From IMG/VR virus record IMGVR_UViG_3300049020_000082, positions 1-23,002 of that record: 23,002 nucleotides of DNA, one strand, 5' to 3'. Position 1 is the first letter of the stretch, and each line of letters begins with the position of its first letter. The stretch comes from a virus. The position numbers and the translations under genes are program-made. Below are positions 6,101-13,258 of this stretch, piece after piece. The notes beneath the pieces are model-generated. The model did no database searches. It was given only the letters and a program-made list of their open reading frames with translations, and was not told the DNA's origin.

Positions 6101-6265
6101 CGCAGCGATCGGCCATCGCGCTCCGCAGTCCGTGGAGCTGGGCGCGTTGACGTTGTCGCCGTCAGGACGGGGGTAGTAGGGGGTTGATCGACATTTCGTG
6201 TCAAGAGAAATAGCACCGCCAACTTCTACCATTGCGGCGCCAAGTTCTGGCGCTACGCTGCGCGC
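6101..6265. promoter_or_regulatory. Control region before the packaging block, with paired repeats
   Basis: These 165 bases contain no gene. GCCAACTTCTACC (6218-6230) and GCCAAGTTCTGGC (6239-6251) are imperfect direct repeats exactly 21 bases apart, two helical turns, as expected for side-by-side protein binding. The second copy lies in an inverted repeat GCGCCA/TGGCGC (6237-6242 and 6248-6253). TTGCGG (6233-6238) with TACGCT about 16 bases on would put transcription start near the ATG at 6266. This could be the late promoter and a target of the prophage sigma factor. Confidence 0.45.
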
Positions 6266-6511
6266 ATGGACAGGAGCGACGTCAAGCCGCTGGGTGGGCG
6301 GCCACCGATGCAGGTGCTGCTGGAGCGCGCCGCGCTGGGGCTCGGGAGGCCGGGGGACGCGCTTGCTGCGCGGGCGCAGCGGGTTCAGGCGGAACGAGCC
6401 TGGCGTGAAGGCGTGATGGCCAAGGTCCGTGAGGGACGCTGGGAGGACCTCGCTCCCGAGGAGCGCGGGCTCATCCTGCTGGCGCTGGCGACGGGATGCC
6501 CGGACGCCTGA
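6266..6511 (+). CDS. Small unknown protein opening the packaging block
   Basis: An 81-residue, mostly helical, basic/alanine-rich protein (MDRSDVKPLGGRPPMQVLLE...). No family recognised. There is no ribosome binding site before the ATG, and the candidate -10 (TACGCT) is only about 8 bases upstream, so a leaderless transcript is possible. The N-terminal GGRPP patch resembles the basic starts of some phage DNA-binding proteins, but that is weak. It is followed within 2 bases by the start of the PadR-like gene. Confidence 0.5.
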   Translation: MDRSDVKPLGGRPPMQVLLERAALGLGRPGDALAARAQRVQAERAWREGVMAKVREGRWEDLAPEERGLILLALATGCPDA

Positions 6512-6512
6512 C

Positions 6513-6923
6513 GTGGCGCACCTTGTCGCGCCGCACCTCGCGGTCCTCCAGGCGCTCGCCGTGGGGCCCTGCTGGAACGACGGCATCCGGGAGCGGGTGC
6601 GCGAGGCGACCGGAGGCGCGGTCGACCTGTCGCGTGGGAACGTGTCGCCGGCGCTCGACGCACTGGCCAAGGCGGGGCTCGTCGAGCCCGCCGGCGAGCA
6701 ACCTCGCGGCGACTTCGGCGGCACGGCGAGGAAGCTCTACCGGCTCACGCCGGCGGGGGCGGCCGAGGCAGCGAAGCAGCGCGAGGTGCTGGCGGCGCTG
6801 CTGGCCATGGCGGACGGGCGGCGCGACAGGTGCGGGACGCCTGCCTCTACGCCGCAGCCTGCCGCTGGCGAGTGCTGGGTGGAGCCCGACGGCGCCGAGG
6901 CCGACGAGGTGAGGGATGGGTAG
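6513..6923 (+). CDS. PadR-like winged-helix regulator
   Basis: A 136-residue protein from GTG 6513. Residues 8-85 match the PadR winged helix: LAVLQALAVGPCWNDGIRER, a recognition-helix region (LSRGNVSPALDALAKAGLVE), and a wing (TARKLYRLTPAGAAEAAKQR). The usual C-terminal dimerisation helices are replaced by a short acidic tail. PadR proteins usually repress nearby genes. Its place just before the large terminase suggests late-gene timing, or it may instead act as a small terminase-like DNA-binding protein. The upstream ribosome binding site is weak, so the start is uncertain by a few codons. Its stop overlaps the next ATG. Confidence 0.6.
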   Translation: MAHLVAPHLAVLQALAVGPCWNDGIRERVREATGGAVDLSRGNVSPALDALAKAGLVEPAGEQPRGDFGGTARKLYRLTPAGAAEAAKQREVLAALLAMADGRRDRCGTPASTPQPAAGECWVEPDGAEADEVRDG

Positions 6924-7167
6924 CGCTCTCGACGTGGAGATCGCCAGAGTGACGGCTGCCGCAGAGCGCGCCGACGACCGGCTGCATGAGCTGCGCCTCG
7001 AGGCGAAAGGTGGCTGCTGTCCCGACTGCGTACTCGGCGAGCGCTGGACCGTGCCCGTGGACGCTCAGCAGAGGCGGCTCGCGTGGCTCCGCATCCTGCT
7101 GGGCAAGCGAGGCGCCTTCGGTGATGCCGAACTGGCGCGCGACATCGAGCGGGACATATGGCCGTGA
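6916..7167 (+). CDS. Small unknown protein upstream of the terminase
   Basis: An 83-residue protein. The first 30 residues look like a coiled coil (LDVEIARVTAAAERADDRLH); then comes a cysteine cluster (GGCCPDCVLGERW) and a second helix (AQQRRLAWLRILLGKRG). GAGG precedes the ATG by 2-6 bases. It overlaps the terminase gene by 10 bases, so the two are probably made together. A packaging accessory role is inferred from position only. Confidence 0.6.
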   Translation: MGSALDVEIARVTAAAERADDRLHELRLEAKGGCCPDCVLGERWTVPVDAQQRRLAWLRILLGKRGAFGDAELARDIERDIWP

Positions 7168-9818
7168 CCGGCGAGCCGGCGGGCCTAGGCGAGCTCGTGC
7201 TGCGGAAGCGGCGCGAGATGGGGGCGCGGGCCAAGGCGCTGCCGACGTGGACGCCGCAGCCGGGGCCGCAGACCGAGTTCTACGAGTCGACCGCTGACGA
7301 GGTGCTGTACGGCGGCGCGGCTGGCCCTGGCAAGTCGTCCGCCGCCGTGGCCCTGCCGCTGCGGTGGGCGCATCACCCGATGTACCGGGCCCTCGTCCTA
7401 CGGCGCGAGACACCGCAGCTCGAGGACCTCTTCGACAAGGCGCGGTCCATCTACCAGCGCGGCCAGCCCGACGGGGCGAGGCCATACCGCGCGGCGGACG
7501 CCGCTGCCGAGTTCAACAGCGTCAAGGGGACGTGGACATTCAAGAGCGGCGCCCGCGTGCGGTTCAACCACTGCCAGCGCGACGACGACGCCTTCAACTA
7601 CCAGGGCCACGAGTACCAGACGATCATCTTCGATGAGCTGACGCACTTCACCGAGAAGCAGTACCTCGAGGTCAAGAGCCGCAATCGGTCCGGTATCCCC
7701 GATCTCCCGACCTACGTGCGCAGCACCACGAACCCGGGTGGGCCCGGGCACTGCGTGCCGCACGGGGAGGTGTTGACCCCCGGTGGCTGGCGAGACATTC
7801 GCGAGATGCAGGTCGGCGATCCGGTCTACTCTGTCCGGCCAGACGGTGAGCTCTACCAGACGCGCGTCGCCCAGGTGCACAAGTCGGAGTTCGACGGAGA
7901 GCTTGTGGAGGTGAGCGCGCGCGGGCTGCGGATCGTCTGCACGCCTAATCACAAGGTCGCGAAGGTCGGCGGCCGACGCGCCGGGCTGCATACCCGAGGC
8001 GGCGCGGTCGACACCTTCAGTTTGGTCCCGTTCTGCGAGCTCCCAGGGCAGGCGACGATCTTGCGAACGGTGCGATGGGTGGGACACGACCTCGCCGAAT
8101 TCCACCTGCCGGCGGTCCGAGCGAAGAACCAGTCGCACCTGCAGCCGACAAGGCTCAGCGGCCGGGACTTCTGCGAGCTGCTGGGATGGTACTTGTCCGA
8201 GGGCACATTCATCTACGAGCCCGAGAAGAAGTGGTTCAACATCGCCCAGGAGAAACCGGAGAACCGGTCGAAGATCGGGTCGCTGCTCGAGCGCAACTGC
8301 TTCAAGTACCACACCGGCCCGTCGGGCTTCACCGTCCACTCTGTGCCGTGGGCTGCGTACTTCTCGCAGTTCGGAAGGTGCAGGGACAAGTTCATCCCGG
8401 ACTGGGTAAAAGCTGGAAGCGTCGATGATCTGCGGGTGCTGTTTGACGCCATGATGGCGGGGGATGGCCACTGGCTGACGCCTGGCGAGTCTGGCTCCTA
8501 CTACACTATATCTGCGAAGCTGGCGGACGACGTCGCAGAGGTCGCGCTCAAGCTTGGCTACGTGGTCTACCAGTCGTCTCGGCAGCGGGAGCAGCGCAAT
8601 GGGCTTTCCTACGAGGTCTCGTTCAAGCGCACCAAGTCGGGTGGCACCGAGATCCTGACGGGGCAGCACTGCTACAACGTAGCGACCGCTACGACGCGTA
8701 GGTCGGACATCGTCAGGACCAAGTACACCGGTCCGGTGTACTGCATCGGGATCGACGAAACGCACTCCTTTCTCATCCGGCAGAACGGCTCGGTGTGGGT
8801 CAGCGGCAACTCCTGGGTCTTCAAACGGTGGGGCCCGTGGCTCGACCCCGACTTCAAGCTCGACGACTGGGAGCACGTGGACGTCCTGCCAGACGGATCG
8901 ACGGTCGTCGTGCGCGGCCATGGCCTCCCTCAGCGCATTGAGGGTGGCAAGAAGCTGCCGCCTGCGCGCGGGAGCCAGGTGCTCTACGTGGCCCGCATCG
9001 GCGAACGAGAGGTGTTCTCGACGCAGCCGTTCCGCATCGGCGGCGAGGAGGCCACGACCCGCACGTTCATCCCGGCCCGCCTCAGCGACAACCCAGCGCT
9101 GCTCGCCTCCGACCCGAAGTACCGCGCGAAGCTCCGCGACAACGACCCGGTGCGGCGGCGGCAGCTCGAGGATGGCGACTGGCTCGTGCGGCCCGCTGCT
9201 GGCCTCTACTTCAAGCGCGCGTGGTTCGAGATCGTGGACGAGGCGCCATCGGACTGCGTGTGGGTGCGCGCTTGGGACAAGGCATCCACGGAGCCGCACC
9301 CGGGGAACCGCGACCCCGACTGGACGCGCGGCGTGCTGCTCGGCAAGCACGCAGACGGCTACTACTACGTGGGCCACGTCGCCGGCATGCGCGGCGGCCC
9401 CGGCGCTGTCACGCGCTTCATGCGCCAGACGGCGGAGGTCGACACGTCCGCGGTGAGCATCCGCGTCCCGCAGGACCCTGGGTCTGCTGGCGTCCAGGCA
9501 TCGACGGCCGATGTGCGCGCGCTGGATGGGTTCGCCGTCAAGGCGGTGCGCGTGACCGGCAGCAAGCTCGACCGAGCGCGCCCGGTGTCGTCGCAGGCTG
9601 ACCCGCAGAGCACCGGCGAGAAGCACGGGCGCTTCCGCGTGGTGCGCGGCGACTGGAACGAAGCGTTCTTCTCCGAGCTCCAGAACTTCGACGGCGACAA
9701 GAACAACGGCGACCACGACGACCAGGTGGACGCCCTCTCCGACGCCTACGACGAGCTGAAGGGCGTCGACCTCGAAGAGGACAACCGGCCCATCAAAGCC
9801 GGCAGGCGCAGATGGTGA
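7158..9818 (+). CDS. Phage large terminase subunit (intein-containing precursor)
   Basis: An 886-residue precursor of the ATPase-nuclease motor that packages DNA into proheads. The ATPase domain has Walker A GGAAGPGKS (52-60), Walker B TIIFDEL (155-161, D159/E160) and the coupling motif NPGGPGH (192-198). After the intein (199-551), SWVFKRW resumes the terminase. The C-terminal RNase-H-like nuclease shows three acidic sites: AWDKAST (D707), QDPGSAG (D773) and HDDQVDALSDAY (853-864, D858). Removing the intein leaves 533 residues, normal for the family. The ATG overlaps the previous gene. The extein keeps the high local GC, while the intein is visibly less GC-rich. Confidence 0.93.
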   Translation: MAVTGEPAGLGELVLRKRREMGARAKALPTWTPQPGPQTEFYESTADEVLYGGAAGPGKSSAAVALPLRWAHHPMYRALVLRRETPQLEDLFDKARSIYQRGQPDGARPYRAADAAAEFNSVKGTWTFKSGARVRFNHCQRDDDAFNYQGHEYQTIIFDELTHFTEKQYLEVKSRNRSGIPDLPTYVRSTTNPGGPGHCVPHGEVLTPGGWRDIREMQVGDPVYSVRPDGELYQTRVAQVHKSEFDGELVEVSARGLRIVCTPNHKVAKVGGRRAGLHTRGGAVDTFSLVPFCELPGQATILRTVRWVGHDLAEFHLPAVRAKNQSHLQPTRLSGRDFCELLGWYLSEGTFIYEPEKKWFNIAQEKPENRSKIGSLLERNCFKYHTGPSGFTVHSVPWAAYFSQFGRCRDKFIPDWVKAGSVDDLRVLFDAMMAGDGHWLTPGESGSYYTISAKLADDVAEVALKLGYVVYQSSRQREQRNGLSYEVSFKRTKSGGTEILTGQHCYNVATATTRRSDIVRTKYTGPVYCIGIDETHSFLIRQNGSVWVSGNSWVFKRWGPWLDPDFKLDDWEHVDVLPDGSTVVVRGHGLPQRIEGGKKLPPARGSQVLYVARIGEREVFSTQPFRIGGEEATTRTFIPARLSDNPALLASDPKYRAKLRDNDPVRRRQLEDGDWLVRPAAGLYFKRAWFEIVDEAPSDCVWVRAWDKASTEPHPGNRDPDWTRGVLLGKHADGYYYVGHVAGMRGGPGAVTRFMRQTAEVDTSAVSIRVPQDPGSAGVQASTADVRALDGFAVKAVRVTGSKLDRARPVSSQADPQSTGEKHGRFRVVRGDWNEAFFSELQNFDGDKNNGDHDDQVDALSDAYDELKGVDLEEDNRPIKAGRRRW
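7752..8810 (+). mobile_element. LAGLIDADG-type intein in the terminase gene
   Basis: A 353-residue in-frame intein (precursor residues 199-551). It begins with Cys1 (CVPHGEVLTPGGW), has the block B T-x-x-H motif (CTPNHKV), two LAGLIDADG-like helices (ELLGWYLSEGTF and LFDAMMAGDGHW), block F (VYCIGIDETHSFLI) and ends VSGN before Ser+1 of SWVF. The splice junctions follow from the terminase motif NPGGPGH-SWV. The usual penultimate histidine is glycine here, an atypical but not unprecedented block G. The endonuclease helices retain acidic residues at the active-site ends (SEG, GDG), so homing activity is possible. Confidence 0.9.
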
Positions 9819-9846
9819 GTCGTGCTATCATGGGGGCGGAGGCGTG

Positions 9847-10053
9847 ATGGCGGGCAAGAACGAGGTCAAGCTGGTGCTGCGGAACATCCCGCTGCCGTTG
9901 GCCGGGATGCCGGAGCAAGACCCGGCCACTCCCGAGGAGGAGCGGCTGAAGCCCGGTGACCCCCTGCTCCTGCTGGAGCAGGACGACGCATCGCTCAATG
10001 GAGTCTGGGCCGTGTCCGAGGGACCATGGGCCAGGACGCAGTGGGAGGCGTGA
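9847..10053 (+). CDS. Small unknown protein with an NGVW/GPW motif
   Basis: A 68-residue protein (ATG 9847, GGAGG 4 bases upstream; a GTG one codon earlier is possible). The second half, KPGDPLLLLEQDDASLNGVW then AVSEGPWART, resembles the short beta module GD-x-VLLK-x-Q-x(n)-NGIY seen in phage structural and fibre proteins, including the protein at 20531-21487 here. It may be a minor virion part or a truncated copy of such a module. The stop overlaps the next start (TGATG). Confidence 0.55.
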   Translation: MAGKNEVKLVLRNIPLPLAGMPEQDPATPEEERLKPGDPLLLLEQDDASLNGVWAVSEGPWARTQWEA

Positions 10054-10241
10054 TGTTGTCGAGGCTGTTCCAGTGGGCGTACTACCGCGCGACCGGAGAC
10101 TGCTGGTCGCAGGTGCAGCGGGATCTCGGCATCCGTCCGACGCTGCGTTGGGTGCTGACCGGCCGAGAAGTGGACGCGATGCGGATCTACCCGACGCCGG
10201 GCGAGTCGTTCGCGCGGGCGATTCGCGAGGGGCGCCCCTGA
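10053..10241 (+). CDS. Small unknown protein
   Basis: A 62-residue protein (MLSRLFQWAYYRATGDCWSQ...) with GGGAGG 4 bases upstream. It has an amphipathic aromatic N-terminal helix, and a centre like a DNA-binding helix pair (QVQRDLGIRPTLRWVLTGRE). No family recognised. Overlaps both neighbours by 1 base (TGATG), so it belongs to a coupled chain. Confidence 0.55.
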   Translation: MLSRLFQWAYYRATGDCWSQVQRDLGIRPTLRWVLTGREVDAMRIYPTPGESFARAIREGRP

Positions 10242-10519
10242 TGTCGCACGTTGCGCAGACTGAAGACCTGATCGAGGTCGCGTCGTGGACCGGCGAGGTC
10301 CCGCGAGCGGGAGATACGGTCTACATGAACCCGGCCAAGTCAGGCGCAGCGGCCGGCAAGTGGCGCGTGGATGCGGTCGAGTGGGCCATGAGCTCAGGAG
10401 CATGGCTGGCCCCGTCGCGAGCGGAGTTGACGCTCTCGCCGGTCGACGACGTGGCGAAGGTGTGGCTCGAGGCGGCGCGGATGGAGCGGAAGCACGCAGA
10501 AGCGCTGGAGGCAAGATGA
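10241..10519 (+). CDS. Small unknown protein
   Basis: A 92-residue protein (MSHVAQTEDLIEVASWTGEV...). The middle (PRAGDTVYMNPAKSGAAAGK, then WRVDAVEW) reads as a small beta barrel; the C-terminus is a charged helix (VAKVWLEAARMERKHAEALE). No recognised family. Starts on the last base of the previous stop and ends in an ATGA overlap. Confidence 0.55.
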   Translation: MSHVAQTEDLIEVASWTGEVPRAGDTVYMNPAKSGAAAGKWRVDAVEWAMSSGAWLAPSRAELTLSPVDDVAKVWLEAARMERKHAEALEAR

Positions 10520-10731
10520 GCAGCCACGAGCCCCGCACGTCGCTGCCCCTGCTCGGTCCGTGGGCGCCGACTCGCACCGCGGACGTCACCATCACCTACA
10601 ACGACGGACGGGAAGAAGAGGTGACCGTGGAGGAACTCCAGCGCATCATGCCCGGCGCCGTTGTCGTCGATGCCGCGGCCCACGTGGTGCGCGAAGCTCG
10701 GCGCCCGTTCGCAGGACGGAGGATGTCATGA
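10516..10731 (+). CDS. Small unknown protein
   Basis: A 71-residue protein (MSSHEPRTSLPLLGPWAPTR...). It contains a beta hairpin-like stretch (ADVTITYNDGREEEVTVEEL) resembling small regulatory or adaptor folds, and a basic C-terminus. ATGA overlaps at both ends. Function unknown. Confidence 0.55.
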   Translation: MSSHEPRTSLPLLGPWAPTRTADVTITYNDGREEEVTVEELQRIMPGAVVVDAAAHVVREARRPFAGRRMS

Positions 10732-11087
10732 CCACCTCCCGGGACGACGACGCGCCCACCTCCTGCTCCACGCCGGAGAGCCACCCGGACGGCTGCGCGT
10801 GCGTGAGGCCGGGGGAGGAGGCGGCGCTGCCGCTCTGGCTACCGCAGGGCTTGCGCGAGCAGGTACTGGGAGAGGTGGACCGCATCGGTAGGGAGATGCT
10901 GTTGCGGGCGCAACGGCTGTTTCCAGATCGTCCCTCTGACGCGATGGCCGAATGGGCGTCCAAGCGCGAGACGGACATCAAGGCCGGGCTCGTCTTCGAG
11001 CGAGGCGTGGACCTCGATGAGGATCGTGTGGAGACCGACGACGAACTCAGGGCTCGTGTCAGGGCGCGTCTGGGTGGCAACCGATGA
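10728..11087 (+). CDS. Unknown phage protein
   Basis: A 119-residue acidic protein. After a cysteine-containing N-terminus (SCSTPESHPDGCACVRPGEE) it is mainly helical: LREQVLGEVDRIGREMLLRA, then AMAEWASKRETDIKAGLVFE, then DELRARVRARLGG. No family recognised. GGAGG lies 5 bases upstream of the ATG. Coupled by 4-base overlaps on both sides. Confidence 0.55.
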   Translation: MTTSRDDDAPTSCSTPESHPDGCACVRPGEEAALPLWLPQGLREQVLGEVDRIGREMLLRAQRLFPDRPSDAMAEWASKRETDIKAGLVFERGVDLDEDRVETDDELRARVRARLGGNR

Positions 11088-11365
11088 GCAGCGAGCACTG
11101 GGACCGCATCACGCTCGGCGGCGTCGAGTTCCCGCCGACGCGGGTCGAGATCAACGGGCTTCGAGAGCGGCTGCGGCAGGCGTCCGAGGCTGGGACCGTG
11201 GTGGTCATCCCGGAGGGCGCCGAGGTGCAGCTGCTGCCGCTTGAGGGCCACGGGCGCACGGCAGAGGTCTACCAGGAGACGGTGCGCTGTGCCGAAGAGG
11301 AGGTGACGCGTGCACTGGTGGGCAACGCGATGATCGATGCAGGTGGACTGGAGGAGGCCGAGTAG
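11084..11365 (+). CDS. Small unknown protein
   Basis: A 93-residue protein (MSSEHWDRITLGGVEFPPTR...). The centre (ASEAGTVVVIPEGAEVQLLP) looks like beta strands, the C-terminus like a helix rich in E/A. No family recognised. It ends the overlapping run of small genes; an inverted repeat follows 14 bases after its stop. Confidence 0.55.
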   Translation: MSSEHWDRITLGGVEFPPTRVEINGLRERLRQASEAGTVVVIPEGAEVQLLPLEGHGRTAEVYQETVRCAEEEVTRALVGNAMIDAGGLEEAE

Positions 11366-11379
11366 CCCTCACAGCACAA

Positions 11380-11409
11380 CGCCCGCCACCTCGGCCAAGG
11401 TGACGGGCG
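11380..11409 (+). terminator. Strong hairpin after the small-gene run
   Basis: Two 12-base arms (11380-11391 and 11398-11409, CGCCCGCCACCT with AGGTGACGGGCG) pair with one mismatch around a 6-base loop. No U-run follows, so it could be a weak terminator, an RNA-processing site or an mRNA stabiliser within the operon. Confidence 0.35.
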
Positions 11410-11482
11410 TCTCGGGATCTCCAGCGACGGCGTCCCATGCATCAACTACCGCGACGGGCTGGTCCTGTCGAGGAGGATCGCT

Positions 11483-12598
11483 GTGGGCAAGATCGAAGTC
11501 ATCGACAGGCGCGGTAGCGGGTCGCGTGCAGCGGAGTGGCTCGGCGCCGCCTGCTATCCTCATCCCGGACAAGAGTGGGAGACGTGGGCCGAGCGACTGG
11601 GGAGCTTCCCGAGCGGCGGGCTCGCGCGGGAGAAGGCGACGCACGCCGAGGAGCTCCGGGCCATGGGGTGGCTCCATCGGGACGAGCGGAGCGCCGCCGT
11701 CGACGACCCGGAGGACCATGGATGGATTGCGCCCGCTCGACAGCGCCGGAGCGTGGAGCAGGTGGCCCAGGTGGTTCGGCGCGCCGTCGACAGGCTGGAC
11801 CCGCGGGACCCGCCGGCGCACCTGCCGCGGCCGCTGGCGCTCACCATGGTGGGCGTCGTCCAGGCGCTCGGCGACTTGCTGTTCTACCCCACGACGGACG
11901 AGCCGTGGGCAGCTGCCACGGTCGCCCTCGCTGGGGTGGTCGGCAGGCAGCGGCGGGAAGACCCGGAGCAACCGCGCTTCCGGGGCGCCGGCCACGTGCT
12001 GGCGGTGGCCTCGGAGGTCGGTGAGGAGCGGCGCCTCGGCGCTGGCTCCCAGAGTCTCCAGGTGGCCGAGAGCCGCGGGCGCACGCGGGCGCACTGGCAC
12101 GAGGTGGAGTGCAAGCCGACGCACGTCACGGCCGGACACGTGAAGAACCTCGGCGCCGTCGAGCGCGCCATCGACGCTCAGCGGAGCGCACATGGGGCGA
12201 AGCTCGACCCGGTGGACCGCGCCGGCCTCGACGACTGGCTGTGCGACCGGGTGAGCCCGGCGACGCGGGTCCGGTTCTATCGGCGCAGGCTGGCGGCCAC
12301 ACGCGGGCACGGGGTCCGGTGGGGTGAGGGGCCGTTCGACGTGACGGTGAGCGATGCCGAGGCAGCCACGGCCACCGCCGACATCACCGACAAGGACATC
12401 CTCAGCAGGCTCACCCGGGCCAAGGGCGCCCTCGAGCGGCACCTGCGCAGGCTGGCGCCCAAGGCGGAGGAGATGGCCCTGCTGACCGGGGACAAGGCTT
12501 TCCTGGCGCCGCTGACGCCGGCGGCGAAGCCGAGGGGAGAGAGGGCGCAGAAGGCCGCCGTGACGCCCGTCCGCGCGCCCGCGCAGGGGTGGCTGTGA
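11483..12598 (+). CDS. Large unknown protein between terminase and portal
   Basis: A 371-residue protein I cannot assign. The GTG start is supported by AGGAGG 6 bases upstream. The N-terminal part is tryptophan-rich (WETWAERLGSF); the middle is helical (SVEQVAQVVRRAVDRLD, then LALTMVGVVQALGDLLFYPT); a later part is basic and helical (AIDAQRSAHGAKLDPVDRAG, then RVRFYRRRLAATRG). The tail has a coiled-coil-like stretch (ILSRLTRAKGALERHLRRLA) and a disordered alanine/proline end. No catalytic motif is evident. The frame upstream is open to the previous stop (11366-11482) but the ribosome binding site fixes the start. It overlaps the next gene (GTGA). Confidence 0.65.
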   Translation: MGKIEVIDRRGSGSRAAEWLGAACYPHPGQEWETWAERLGSFPSGGLAREKATHAEELRAMGWLHRDERSAAVDDPEDHGWIAPARQRRSVEQVAQVVRRAVDRLDPRDPPAHLPRPLALTMVGVVQALGDLLFYPTTDEPWAAATVALAGVVGRQRREDPEQPRFRGAGHVLAVASEVGEERRLGAGSQSLQVAESRGRTRAHWHEVECKPTHVTAGHVKNLGAVERAIDAQRSAHGAKLDPVDRAGLDDWLCDRVSPATRVRFYRRRLAATRGHGVRWGEGPFDVTVSDAEAATATADITDKDILSRLTRAKGALERHLRRLAPKAEEMALLTGDKAFLAPLTPAAKPRGERAQKAAVTPVRAPAQGWL

Positions 12599-12921
12599 GC
12601 GAAGAGGCGGCCCCCATCTTCCGTGGCTGGAAGGAGATCAGCCAAGCCCTCGAGGTCGACGAAGACACGGCTGTCAGCTACGCCGCGCGCGCGTACGACC
12701 CTCTCCCGGTGCGCTATGACCATGCCCGGCGGGTGTGGATCTACCAGGCGGCCCTCGGCGCGTGGGTCCACCGGCAGGACCTGCCGTACCACGCCTTTCA
12801 CGAGCTCGAGGCGGCGGGGCGGCTTCCGGGGCAGATCAAGGGGCCCGTGGCCACGCCGACCGTGGCGCGGACCAAAGTGGCGAAGCGGATGCGTTGCGCG
12901 ACCACACGTGTGGCGCGGTAA
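12595..12921 (+). CDS. Excisionase/MerR-like winged HTH protein
   Basis: A 108-residue protein from GTG 12595 (GTGA overlap with the previous stop; an earlier in-frame GTG at 12589 is possible). Residues 8-65 (IFRGWKEISQALEVDEDTAV, then LPVRYDHARRVWIYQAALGA) match the GWKEIA...LPVR...VWAY...LxAW pattern of excisionase-type winged helices. The C-terminus is basic. It may act as a DNA-binding packaging or regulatory factor; an excisionase role is unlikely this deep in the head-gene block. Confidence 0.65.
   Translation: MSEEAAPIFRGWKEISQALEVDEDTAVSYAARAYDPLPVRYDHARRVWIYQAALGAWVHRQDLPYHAFHELEAAGRLPGQIKGPVATPTVARTKVAKRMRCATTRVAR
12902..12913. promoter_or_regulatory. Perfect 12-bp palindrome CCACACGTGTGG
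   Basis: Lies over the last codons of the excisionase-like gene. CCACA or its complement TGTGG recurs at 12959-12963, 12990-12994, 13001-13005 and 13046-13050, giving six half-sites in about 150 bases. Possibly an operator cluster. Confidence 0.35.
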
Positions 12922-13258
12922 CTCGGGCTTGTTCGGGCCTGCGTGGTGGAGACGATGACCACATAGCCGATATTGGCTTGCTACTTTCGCCACAGATGGT
13001 TGTGGCGTTCGGGTTCGCTCGGGTAGCGAACGCCACTCGGAACCACCACAATCCCCTCACGCTCGCGAGACGCATCCCCGCTGGGGACCTCGCGGCCCTG
13101 ACGCCGGCCCCGCTCCCAGCGGTGAGCCGGCGTCGGCGCTTCCGGCAGCGTGATGCCGGGCAAGGAGCTGGCGCCATGCGCGTCGGCTGAACAGCTGCGG
13201 CTGTCGCTCTGGGGCGGCGGTGGGTGCGGCTGCAACCACCAGCCCAGCCCCACACCCC
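12922..13258 (+). promoter_or_regulatory. Structured non-coding leader of the portal/head operon
   Basis: These 337 bases hold no convincing gene. They contain two mutually exclusive hairpins: GTTCGCT/AGCGAAC (13013-13019 with 13025-13031, 5-base loop) and GTGGCGTTCG/CGAACGCCAC (13002-13011 with 13027-13036). A further GGGC..GGTGG/CCACC..GCCC hairpin lies at 13212-13245 just before the portal start. This suggests attenuation, antitermination or a terminator between the packaging and head genes. Which hairpin forms cannot be told by eye. Confidence 0.45.

Noticed and set aside
5153-6724. 523-codon minus-strand ORF
   Set aside because: Overlaps several better-supported plus-strand genes, is arginine/proline-rich without motifs, and is typical of high-GC antisense frames.
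7752-8810. Free-standing homing endonuclease gene in the terminase
   Set aside because: The frame is continuous with the terminase, has intein splice blocks at both ends, and no independent start signal was seen.
7398-9716. Long minus-strand ORF opposite the terminase
   Set aside because: It is a shadow of the terminase/intein gene; the plus frame has motifs, splice junctions and correct codon bias.
12996-13190. Plus-strand ORF starting MVVAFGFARVANATRN in the portal leader
   Set aside because: Weak codon bias, no ribosome binding site and a composition dictated by the hairpins; treated as non-coding.
12981-13253. Minus-strand ORF in the leader before the portal
   Set aside because: Its N-terminal part is low-complexity and its frame crosses strong hairpins; no ribosome binding site or relatives can be supported.
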